Shown piece by piece: positions 23,258-32,726 of a stretch of DNA of 64,000 nt (its first letter is position 1; each line of letters begins with the position of its first letter). The notes under the pieces were generated by a model. The model was not told the origin of the DNA, searched no databases, and was given only the letters and a program-made list of their open reading frames with translations. Source of the DNA: Zea mays (Eukaryota > Streptophyta > Magnoliopsida > Poales > Poaceae); assembly GCF_902167145.1 (NCBI RefSeq), contig NC_050098.1:18186501-18250500 (forward strand). The letters are read 5' to 3'. The translations under genes and the position numbers were made by a program.

Positions 23258-25605
23258 TTGTCTCCCTGTCTGCGCTTGCCCCCAGTGCTAGAGGCTGTGA
23301 TGGTCACCTTTAAGGTCTCCCCTCCATCGGGAGTCTTCTCGGCCACCACTTTCCTGCAAGGAACTTTACAATCCCCATCGGCCTTTTTAGCATTGCCGAT
23401 GGTTGTTTCCTTGCCTTTGCCTTTATCGGCTGTATTTGGTCGAACCAGGACTTTCTTGCCCTCGAAGTCAATCATGTTCATCGAAAAGGGCTCTGTATCC
23501 ACCTGCATTTCCTGAAATTTCAATCGTCCTTCGTTAATGGCCGATTGAATCTGTCACCGAAATACATTACAATCATTAGTGGCATGAGAAAATGAGTTAT
23601 GCCACTTGCAGTACGCACAACGTTTTAGCTCGTCGGCGGATGAAACAGTGTGATTTATTTTAATATTGACATTTTTGAGTAATTCGTCAAATATTCTATC
23701 ACACTTACCAACATTAAATGTAAACTTAACCTCCTCTTGCCGTTTCTTTTGAACCGGCTGTAAGGAGGAACAAGCCGAAGATTTGGCCTGTTTTGGCCAA
23801 ACCATTTCAGCAGCGTACACTTCTGCTGATTCGTCATCTGAGCTACTTTGGTCGTATTCTACTATGTGTACGTTGTGACACATTGTTTTAGCAGTTTCTT
23901 TGCTCCGGCTTTCGCAAGCCAAAGCTCTCTGGTGTAACTGTGCTAGTGTAAAAAATTGGATGCCTTCTAATCTTTCTTTTAAATAATATCGCAGACCATT
24001 AAAGGCTAATCCTACTAGCTGTTTTTCTGCTAAATGAATTTGAAAGCATCGGTTTCTTGTATCTCGGAATCTCCGGATGTAATCATTAACCGATTCATCT
24101 TTTGTCTGTCGCAACGACACTAAATCTACCAAATCCAACTCATAGTCACCGGAGAAAAAATGATCATGAAATTTTTGTTCTAGATCCCCCCATGATGGAA
24201 TGGAATTAGGAGGTAAAGTGGCATACCATGCAAACGCGGTTCCTGTTAGCGATAATGAAAATAAACGTACATGAAATGCCTCTGTGTCGGCCAATTCTCC
24301 CAATTGTGCTAAGAACTGGCCTATATGTTCGCGTGTGTTTTTCCCTTGATCACCCGAAAATTTTGCGAATTCGGGTATTCTAGTTCCCTATGGGTACGGG
24401 TGGTGATCAAATCGGCTGTCATAAGGTTTCCGATATGATTGTCCCCCAGGGATCATGCTTACTCCGAGCTTATCTCGAAACGCCCCGGCTATTTCTTCCC
24501 TCACTATATCAATGGCAGCCGGTGCAAGACCACCAGCTCTCTAGTCAAACATATGCGGGTTTGGTTGCATGTTAGTATGTTGTCGTTCCCCCCATTGGTT
24601 TGAGCTACGTGGTGCATTTCTATTTGCCCTATATGGCTCATAGGTTTGATCGTTTCTTTCCGACCTTCTAGGTGGGGCCGGAAAGCTTTCCTGGGCTCTG
24701 GATCCTGAATTAATGGGCTGGTGCATTGCATAGTGTGATGGGAAGTGTTGCTGGGACGGGCGAGGATTCAGGTAATAATCCTCCTCAAAAGACTCATGCA
24801 CGGACTGTCCGGCTATGTACCCAGACCGTCCGTGATTATATGCGGACCGTCCGTCGTTGTATGCGGACCGTCCGACTGGGTAGTTTGGGTTCTGTGTCAT
24901 ATGTGGTGGCTTGGGTGCGTGTCTGGGTACCTCATTAAAAATGGGCCCAGCCATGACTGGTCCGGACGGTCCGCGATCACGCGCGGACGGTCCGAACATG
25001 TGCAGATCGGCTGTTTTGCTGCCGATTTGCGGTTGCTCAGGGTACGTGTCCATCGGCATCCCATAAAGGGGTTGTGACTGGTCGTGACAACCTACAGCCG
25101 ATGTATTACGCGTGTTACCCCCTAATTCTACCTCGTGTGATGGAAAATTTGCAATGCTAGATTTGTCAAATGCACGCGCTAATCTCCTATAGTCGTTTTG
25201 CATATCCCCTATGATATTTTGCATTTGTTCACGTTGTTCATCTACATAATTCTTAAGAGATTGCAGCTCGTTTGTATTACTTACATTGGGGATGTCTGGC
25301 GTGGGTCGCAGTGAAGCCGGATCTGTTGCCCGATGTCGGACGACCTTGTTGTTCCTGTCCACTTTGAAGTTGGCCAAGAACCTCGCTTTCGCCTCCTGGA
25401 TCATCTGCTCCTTGTGCTCCTCGAACTGGAGCTGTTCGTCAGCCGACAATGTGTCCCAAGTCGGCTCTATGATGTTGCTTGGGGAAATATCAGAGCTATC
25501 CCTTGAACCGGCCATTGAGGGCCGATTTGATGACTCTGTATTTGTCCTCCCCAGCGGAGTCGCCAAAAAGTATGTTGACGCTTTTTCGGAGCGCCAAATA
25601 CTCAA
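23101..25605 (-). pseudogene. Tat gag 5' part, several stops
   Basis: Segments 25605-24541, 24303-23554 and 23523-23101 share one frame separated by stop codons. The middle segment is the retrotransposon gag core (FAWYATLPPNSIPSWGDLEQKF, DYIRRFRDTRNRCF) with a zinc-knuckle-like CAYCKWHNSFSHATNDC. The first contains acidic-basic leader sequence and embedded palindromes at 24798-24876 and 24960-24996. Confidence 0.85.
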
Positions 25606-26289
25606 GAAGAACCGGCGGCGGTGCTCTCTGGTCAGGCGCGGATGGTCCGCGGCTGGGGCCGGACGGTCCGCGACCTGGCGTGAGGCGGCGATGCTCTCTG
25701 GTCAAGCGCGGACGGTCCGCGGCACGGGGCTGGACGGTCCGCGACCTGGTGCAGGAGCTCGGGTTCCCTGCCTGACGACCGGACGGTCCGCGCCCTAGGG
25801 CCGGACGGTCCGCGCGTGCGCAGGGGCGGCGGAAGATCGCCGGCGGCGCCTGGATCTCGCTCCCGGGAGGGACCCCGTCGGGGAGGAGAGATCCTAGGAT
25901 TTGTCTAGGCTCGGGCAGGCCGACCTAGACTCCTCTAATCGACGTAGAGTCGAGGAGAGGCGGAGAATTTGGGGATCGAGTGGTTAAACCTAAACTAGAC
26001 TAGAACTACTTCTAGGATAAAATGCGAAATAGAAGTTGTATTGATTCGATTGTGATTACAAATCGGCCGTAAACCTCTCTTTTTATAGAGGAGGGGGGCT
26101 GGACCCTTTACACGACCGGATTCCGAGCTAAATCCGCGAATATAGCTAACAAACATAGCACAAAACTCGGAACCCTAATCTATTCTGCGCAGGCGCGGAC
26201 CATCCGGCCCACAGGCGCGGACTGTCCGGACCGCGGACCGTCCGGCTCCAGGGCCGGACCGTCCGCTTGGCTCTTTTTGGTGCCAAACA
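25573..26289 (-). repeat. 5' LTR of the Tat-lineage element
   Basis: Same ends as the 3' LTR, 717 bp, with a roughly 20-bp extra segment containing one more palindrome than its partner. A PBS-like TGGCGACTCCGCTGGGGA reads on the minus strand at about 25547-25564, just inside the LTR. Confidence 0.93.
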
Positions 26290-26436
26290 CCTATATTCGA
26301 AACCTAGCCTTAGTATGTGTTACAGCCTTACAGGAATACTAGGGTTACACGAAGTAATCGTAGTATTGAGTCAGACTCCAAAAAAGGAGAATTGACTCTG
26401 CCTCGATGTATCTGTATCAGCGCTGGCAAAGCAGGA
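26290..26436. other. Host sequence between insertions
   Basis: Continuation of the region downstream of the p32 pseudogene after removing the gypsy insertion; no feature recognised. Confidence 0.5.
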
Positions 26437-27848
26437 TGTAAGGAAAATGGACCCCGAGCCTTTTGGCTAATTAAGTTTTGGTGTTTGATGAACAACACAA
26501 TCCGTGAACTAATAAGTTTTCTAGTGTTTGTGTTTGCAGTTCACAGGATGCAAAGAGAATTGGACCAAGGCAATGAGGATGCAACACCTCAAAAGAAAAC
26601 ATAAAAAGATGCATAGGAGTCCAATACTCAAGAACAAAGAAGCCCGAAGAAATCAGTGAAGAAATCCAAGATAAGGGCTGTCAGCCAGCGCCTGGTGGCG
26701 CACCGGACATTGGTGTCCGGTGTGCACCGGACTGTCCGGTGAGGCACCGGACAGTCTGCGCAGAGAGGCCACAGACAGGCGCTCTCTGGCTGTAGCACCG
26801 GACTGTCCGGTGTGCACCGGACTGTCCGGTGTGCCAATGGGCAGACGGCAACGGTCGGATCCAACGGTCGACTGCTACAGGCGCCAACGGTCGGCTGACG
26901 TGGCGTGCACCGGACATCTACTGTGCAGTGTCCGGTGGTGCACCGGACTGTCCGGTGCACCCGACGACAGAAAGCTGCTGCTTTCTGTCCAACGGCTAGT
27001 TTGGGGTGTGGAGGCTATAAATACCACCCCAACCGGCCATTCTCAAGTGTGGGAGCCCAAGCAACATACCAAGGCATATAGTGCACATTTCCAAGAGCTC
27101 AAACACCCAAGTGCTTAATAGAATCACTCGGTGATTAGCGTAGGTGCTTTGCGAAGTGCTTAGGTTAGTTAGACCACTTTAGCGCTTGCTCTAGGTGAAC
27201 CCTAGTTAGTTGAGTGAGTTTTGTAAAACCACACAACCCCTCGGTTCTTGCGTGAGTCGTTGTAATTGTACCGAGTGGGGCGAGAGTCTTGCGAGACCGT
27301 GATAACCGCGTTTGTGTCACGGCCGCCACCGTGTACCGGAGGGAACGAGGCCCGCGGCGTTTCGGCCGGAAGCTCGATAGTGGAGACGGCGGGGAGCGTC
27401 CGAGAGGAGCCGGAAGCGGAGCACCACTTGCGCGTGGAGAAGGCCGGTGGCTATCTACGGAGTTACTCGACCGTGGTGCTTGGCCCTCGCGTGGGCTTCC
27501 CTTTGCGTAGGGGCACCAACGAGGATTAGTCGGGACCTTGCGTGGTTCCGGATACCTCGGTAAAAATACCGGCGTCATCCACGAGAGTTTGCTTCTCTAC
27601 TTAGCTCTTTACATTCCGCATTTACATTAAGCATTTAAGTTTCAATCTTGCAGTCATACTTATTTAGTGTAGATTGAAACTTAGCCTTTGCGGTAGAGAT
27701 AGCAACACTTAGACAAAACCTAGTTTGCACATTCTAGTTTTGATTATTTGCATAGGTTTTGCTCTAGGGATTTAATTGTGACCTAGTTTAGTAAAAGTTT
27801 TAGAAGTCCTAATTCACCCCCCCTCTTAGGCGTCACCCGTTTCCTACA
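26437..27848 (+). mobile_element. Solo LTR with TSD CAGGA (SIRE/copia-like)
   Basis: Begins TGTAAGGAAAATGGACCCCG and ends GTTTCCTACA, 1412 bp, flanked by CAGGA at 26432-26436 and 27849-27853. A TATA box (TATAAATA) lies at 27016-27023 in plus orientation, followed by transcribed-type sequence and a C-run near the 3' end (CCCCCCCTCTTAGG). The U3 holds the CACCGGAC-N-GTCCGGTG palindromes at 26699-26960. No internal region remains. The general plan resembles maize SIRE-type LTRs; exact family not assigned. Confidence 0.9.
26699..26960. repeat. Palindrome cluster in the solo LTR
   Basis: At least eight units of the type CACCGGACTGTCCGGTG, often paired by a short TG spacer, upstream of the TATA box at 27016. 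Same motif and same position relative to the TATA box as in the LTR at 1775-3103. Confidence 0.85.
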
Positions 27849-28199
27849 CAGGAGCAAGTAGATTTTCAGTAATGTTTAGCGATGGGCGGTAATAATGTAT
27901 ATGTATCTAGAATCACTAGCAATAGACTTTTTTGCTTCACGTGTGGATGGCGTTTTGTGTTTTGTCTATCTTGCTAAGATGATCTTGTTTTTTCATTGAG
28001 CTTTATATTTGTAACAAATGTGGTCTAACACATTTTCTAGGAAAAGGCCGAAAGCCATAATATTTTCCATTATCTATTTTTTTACGATTTACGATACATA
28101 TCTGTGCTGCTTATCTGGATGTATGTTGTGGAATTCTGGTGGCTGCGATAGTGTACGAGCCTGTCGTTGCGCAGTGTAGAAGAAATGAGGGCATTCTAT

Positions 28200-28312
28200 G
28201 GGCTTTGTTTAGAATTATAAGATGTTTAGGTTATGCACTAATTTATTTTAAGCTAAGTATTTATTTAAAATGAGTTAGATTATAATTCCAAATAAATAAA
28301 CCCTAAATTTTG
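28200..28312. mobile_element. Possible MITE
   Basis: GGCTTTGTTTAGAATTATAA and TTATAATTCCAAATAAATAAACC are imperfect inverted repeats about 110 bp apart. No clear target duplication. Confidence 0.4.
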
Positions 28313-28393
28313 CTTTAGATATTTATTTTGTTTGAATAGTCTGGGGGAGCTTTGAGCATATACTTCTACTTCTGGTTTTTGAGGTTATACTAA

Positions 28394-28691
28394 GGACGTG
28401 TTTGACATGAGTCTGCTCTATTTTAGAGTAGCTTCACTTCAAAATTCTAGGTGGAGCAACTCTGCTCCAGATTTAAATAGTTTTCTCATGGCAGGTAAAT
28501 AACTCTAAACTCTATGTCTAGCTTGTTTTTTTAGAGTTTTTGGAGCACCAAAAGAGATACTCCAAAAATCTGTATTGCATCTCTAAAATCTCTATGGGGT
28601 TTGCAACTATAAAGTTAGGGTATTTGATACGATCTTACCAACTTCTCTTTAGAGTTCTGCTCTAAATCTATGCTAAGCATCAAGCACGCCC
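28394..28691. mobile_element. Tourist-like MITE with TAA duplication
   Basis: Ends GGACGTGTTTGACATG and CATCAAGCACGCCC are inverted with a few mismatches; TAA at 28391-28393 and 28692-28694. 298 bp, no ORF. The interior carries inverted blocks around TCTGCTC/GAGCAGA-like strings. Confidence 0.7.
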
Positions 28692-28694
28692 TAA

Positions 28695-29644
28695 GTCAGA
28701 AATGCAGTAAAATGTTTTGTTCAAAAGGCTGTACACTTTACACACGGTAAATGTGACGACCTTTTCCGATTGGCTCTTGGCATAATCCAGGAAATGCTTT
28801 GGACTCCAAGAACTTCGTGTGCGATGCAACCACACAACAATAGTATTTGACGATATAATGTGACGACTGTACAATATGCGAGTGTTCAGTGGCAAACAAG
28901 TACGTCTTAACAGCTGCACGACACATAATACCTACTGGTAAGCCAGTGTGATATACCTTCTTAAAAAAAATTAAATTAAATTCAACCCTCTCGACCTTCC
29001 CACAAAAACAAAGTGGTATATTCTTAAAATTAAAGCGGACATATAACTCACATACTAGATATTAAATTATAAATATTACACTTTATTTTAGCCAATATAT
29101 GCAATTTTTTAGCTAACTCGGTCGCTCATCCTCCTTCAGCTAGTGATGTGGTACTATCCGAAAACGTTGTGCCACACTACGTGTGACTTCACATCGTGTT
29201 AGACATGGTGTTTTCTCACGACTCATTTAGAAGGTAATGACCATGTCACTTAATGACGTACGACAACGCTGGAACCGTATAAGAGTAGACATGTCCATAT
29301 GTCAGATTAGAAATAAATATGAAGACTTATCATTATAAAATGAACGACAATGTAAACTAGGAAAACTGGTGTTTCACGGAAATAGAGGATTAGAAAGTGA
29401 GCTAATGATGAATTGTGAAGCACTTTTTTTTGCATTGGTTTCAATTCAGAGGATCAAATAGGCTCTTAAAATTTTTCAAGAAAAAATTTATCATTAGATG
29501 TATCTAAGTTATTAAAACTTCACTCCTTTTGAAGCCCCGTCCGCACTTCACGGGAGCGTCCCGTATCCGGCGTTGACACGTGTGAGCGCGGACCCGAAAT
29601 CGGATTCTAATGCAGCTGTGAGCAGCGGTGGCCTGAGTCCGTGA
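28695..29644. other. Spacer, no gene recognised
   Basis: AT-rich; short frames only, no domain seen in either strand. Confidence 0.5.
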
Positions 29645-30007
29645 CCGTGTCCTCTCTCCTGCGCTTCCCTTCAACGCCGCCTCCCTAAAGATCCACCGCT
29701 TCTCTGCGAGGGAGTGCGAGAGCGGCGAGACGGTGGACGACGGCCACGACGGGAGGCTGGTGGACGCGGCAGCGACCAGCTTGGCGGGGGAAGGCGGAAG
29801 CGTGAGCACCGGCGAGGACCCGGGCGTGGCGAGCGCGTACCGGCGGTCGGCCGCGGCGCGGATGAGCGCCACACGCTTGCGGCACAGCGCGGCGGGGTCT
29901 CCGCGCCGCGGTGAGGGCTCGGACGCGGACGAGCGGCGCGCACGGGGCCGGGAATTGGAGGAGGTGACAGCGGCGGCGACGACGTCATGGGAGGTCGTGC
30001 ACCCCAT
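29645..30007 (-). pseudogene. DUF630-type protein gene fragment (N-terminal part)
   Basis: From the ATG at 30007 the minus frame reads MGCTTSHDVVAAA, an N-myristoylation-type start, then ALCRKRVALIRAAADRRYAL, the hallmark N-terminal helix of plant DUF630/DUF632 proteins (the group that includes NRG2-like proteins). It jumps directly to a Pro/Ser-rich SSPVLTLPPSPAK segment. In the family a longer helical stretch (AHxxYxxSL) normally lies between these, so an internal deletion is likely. After about 29660 the similarity ends and no DUF632 domain follows. GC-rich base composition contrasts with the AT-rich flanks, as in a captured fragment. Confidence 0.65.
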
Positions 30008-30388
30008 TGCCGCGCGGGAGGGCGAAATCCTACCTTCGGAATCGGCGGCAGAGGCGTGCGGATACAACGGGCTCCGGTGCCTCGTCGACGTCCATTATAC
30101 GAAGGGGGACGGACGGCGGCAGGGCACGCTGCGTCGGGTCCGGGTTGCTTCATTGGTTGATGAACCGTAAGCATTACATGCCAATAGACTTCATATTTTT
30201 GTTTTTTTAAATATGCTAGGTCTACCATAACTGGTTTATACATCCCTGCTGCTAACCACTTTAGATTCAAATTTGAGCTAGCCAAAAATCTGAACTTAAT
30301 GTTTGTCCCCGAAAATTATCTTGTAACCTTGTCTGCAGCATACTGTATCTTACAAAGTTCATCGCTATTGTTGTTCCATGGAATTTAG

Positions 30389-30735
30389 ATACAAAGAAGT
30401 TTGCAGCTAAGAATCGAGGAACAAGGGAAGTGTCTTCAGATGATGCTAGAGCAGCAGTGCATACCCGGGGCAGAAAAGGCGCAGGATGCTTCAACCGCTG
30501 CAGATGAATTGAGGTCACCTTCTGAGATTCCAGAATCTTCTACCGTCAAGGAAGTTCCAGAAAACAGTCAAAATGGATCAACCAAGCAAAAAAGTATGCC
30601 CATCTATATGACCGAAAGGTTTTAGCTTATGGTTGTGTGACGACGAAGCACACAGATCACTGATGTTTCTTGCCTTTTGTTTCAGAATAAGCTAAGGGCC
30701 GATGAAGTTGCAAGCATGAAATGTGTTTCATGATC
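30389..30735 (+). pseudogene. MYB-CC (PHR-like) transcription factor fragment
   Basis: After an acceptor-like AATTTAG, exon 30389-30593 encodes IQRSLQLRIEEQGKCLQMM, which is the MYB-CC coiled-coil (LHEQLE-type) signature of phosphate-starvation-response (PHR) factors, then an acidic Ser-rich tail. A donor (GTATGC) is at 30594. A plausible last exon after TTTCAG at 30685 reads NKLRADEVASMKCVS and stop in its own frame, but the exon phases join to an early stop. No MYB/SANT DNA-binding domain was found upstream, so this is a 3' gene fragment that could not bind DNA by itself. Confidence 0.75.
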
Positions 30736-31607
30736 CGATTGGCTGTTTCCAGGCTTAAATCAAGTTGTTTTTGTCCTTCCGTGGGAACAGATGAACGCTA
30801 TCGTTAACTTCCTTGCAAATCCTGGCTAGGTGCATGTAACTAGGAGTTAGTTGTATATTACCTACCCTCACGGTATCACTGAATCCCAGTGTTATGCGGA
30901 TGATGTAGTCTTCAGAAGACAGCGCAAGCACATTGTCAGGGGTTTGACTTGTTTTGCCCCCCCCCCATTACTTAGGTATCAAGTAGCGTCTCCTAGGCAT
31001 TTGATTATGAGCTAATTCAAGTGTTTACAATAATGTTTAGCACCTGTTGTTTAAAACATGTCATGGTACCAAATATGACGAAGATGTATTGCATTTATAT
31101 GAGAGAATGAGAGATTTGAACTGCTTTAGTTTGGTCTCCGACCATAACATCTTCTCTCTTAGTAGAAATTTTTTTATACCTTTATGAAACCGGAATGTAC
31201 ATCAACTGTGCAATGGCCGCAATGAGATGAGCGACAGATACACGCGATGGGACCAAGCACTTGACCTAACCAAACCCAGTTCAAATTAGCCAGTACTTGA
31301 GTTGGTCAGTTACTTACGGCCTCGAGTGCAATTAGCAATACAAATCTTCAATACAACGTTGCTTTATATAGGTTTATGAATGAAAACATTTGAAGTAATT
31401 AGAAAAAATGCTTAAATTGTTTCTATTTTAAGCATCTTTTTTTAAAAAAAATAATCAAATACGATATTGCTAGAAATGAATATGTCAATGGAACAGTTCG
31501 ATATTTGAGACCAAACCTGAATGTTTAAAATCAAACTGTAACACACCTGTTAACTCTAAATCGGATCACACACTATAAATGAATAGAATGGACGTAGACA
31601 AGAGCTG
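30736..31607. other. Spacer, no gene recognised
   Basis: Sequence following the MYB-CC fragment, possibly its 3' UTR for the first few hundred bases; a C-run is at about 30957-30967. Nothing else recognised. Confidence 0.5.
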
Positions 31608-31612
31608 ACGGT

Positions 31613-32236
31613 TGTCGGTGTTTTGGGTCCGACCGCACACCCGGGGTTGCCCCTCGAGGTGTTTTTTAGGAGTAGGACGACGTCAACGACTGTAGCAAAA
31701 TGGTTCGTGCCGATCGCACGAGGGACAATGGACAAGACTTACAGGTTCGGGCCGCTTAGAAGTGCGTAACACCCTACGTCCTGGTGAGTATATGAGCGTG
31801 GTTACAAGAGAACTCTTTGGATTGAGGGCACAGAGAGTTTACGTGGGTGGCTAAGAATAGAGTCGATCGTCCTGAAGGGGTGCCTCCTAGGCCTTATATA
31901 CTCGACCGTGGGGCAGTACACGTGGATATGATAGCTACAAGTAACTAAAAGATAGAGAACCTCTCGAGTTTATCCTGCGTGATCCTCCCCGACTTGTCCT
32001 CGCACGGCTTCGTTGCATGGGAGCTCCAGCGCGGGAAAGTCGGGTCTCCGTTGCAGCCGCTTGCTCGACGATGTGGGCCATCCGGGTTTGCACCAATCTG
32101 GCCTCATTTCGTTCTCCCTTGCTGGTTGTTCCCCCCTAGGCCCACGAAAGAACGACCTTACGAATTATTGGGCCCTTGGGCCTTTCGTGTGGCCTTTTAC
32201 TTCTTTAGTGGACCCAGGGGATATCTATCCCCCACA
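31613..32236 (-). repeat. 3' LTR of the Grande-like element
   Basis: Ends TGTCGGTGTTTTGGG and TATCCCCCACA (plus strand). The inner neighbour read on the minus strand is a purine tract, AAAGATCGGGGGCT, just before the LTR. Confidence 0.93.
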
Positions 32237-32243
32237 AGCCCCC

Positions 32244-32480
32244 GATCTTTGGGTTGATTTAGAGGTAATCAACTCAAAGATCCAAGGTCCAAGAAGTGAT
32301 TCCATGTTGTCTTCTCTTGCTCTGATCACTCGTCTGATCAAAGTTTAGCTTTGTGCTTGTGCCTTAGAGGTCGGCATTTTGGATTGTAAGATTCTGGACT
32401 TCATTGGGTGCACCGGAGGTGCACCCAATGGGTGTAGCCCCCGAGCTTCGAGTAGATTTTAGAAAACAATCTACTCGAAG
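32244..32480. repeat. Three successive hairpins between the 3' LTR and the antisense gene
   Basis: Hairpin 1: GATCTTTGGGTTGATT (32244-32259) pairs with 32267-32282, 15 of 16 matched. Hairpin 2: CATTGGGTGCACC (32402-32414) pairs perfectly with 32418-32430 over a 3-base loop. Hairpin 3: CTTCGAGTAGATT (32446-32458) pairs perfectly with 32468-32480 over a 9-base loop. They lie upstream of the plus-strand gene and inside the 3' end of the minus-strand element RNA. Confidence 0.9.
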
Positions 32481-32726
32481 GTCTTCCTCAAAGATTATCT
32501 CCATTGGTGCTCCCGTTGCATACTCGGCTTGGAACCTACCTCCTCCCAAAGATTTCACCCTTTTGTGTCCAATCCGCCCGTGACTGATAGCAATTTGGGT
32601 CTTAGAGTGCGACCCTCTGCTGAAGAGGTCTGTACTTTAGTTGCTTCACTCGGGGAGATTCCTGATGATGAACGGCAGGTTTATTTTGAAGTGCCCCTGA
32701 ACCCTAGTGATGCAGACATAAATGAC

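Larger units (their letters stand above)
17048..26289 (-). mobile_element. Full-length Tat-lineage Ty3/gypsy element with TSD CCTAT
   Basis: Two LTRs (17048-17744 and 25573-26289) bound gag, protease, RT, RNase H and integrase pieces, all on the minus strand. TSD CCTAT occurs at 17043-17047 and 26290-26294. A minus-strand TATA box (CTATAAAAAG) is at about 26088-26097 in the 5' LTR. Domain order with an extra archaeal-type RNase H next to integrase, and no chromodomain, indicates the Tat lineage. Many stops and frameshifts make it non-autonomous. About 17 substitutions plus a roughly 20-bp indel separate its LTRs by eye. Confidence 0.95.
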
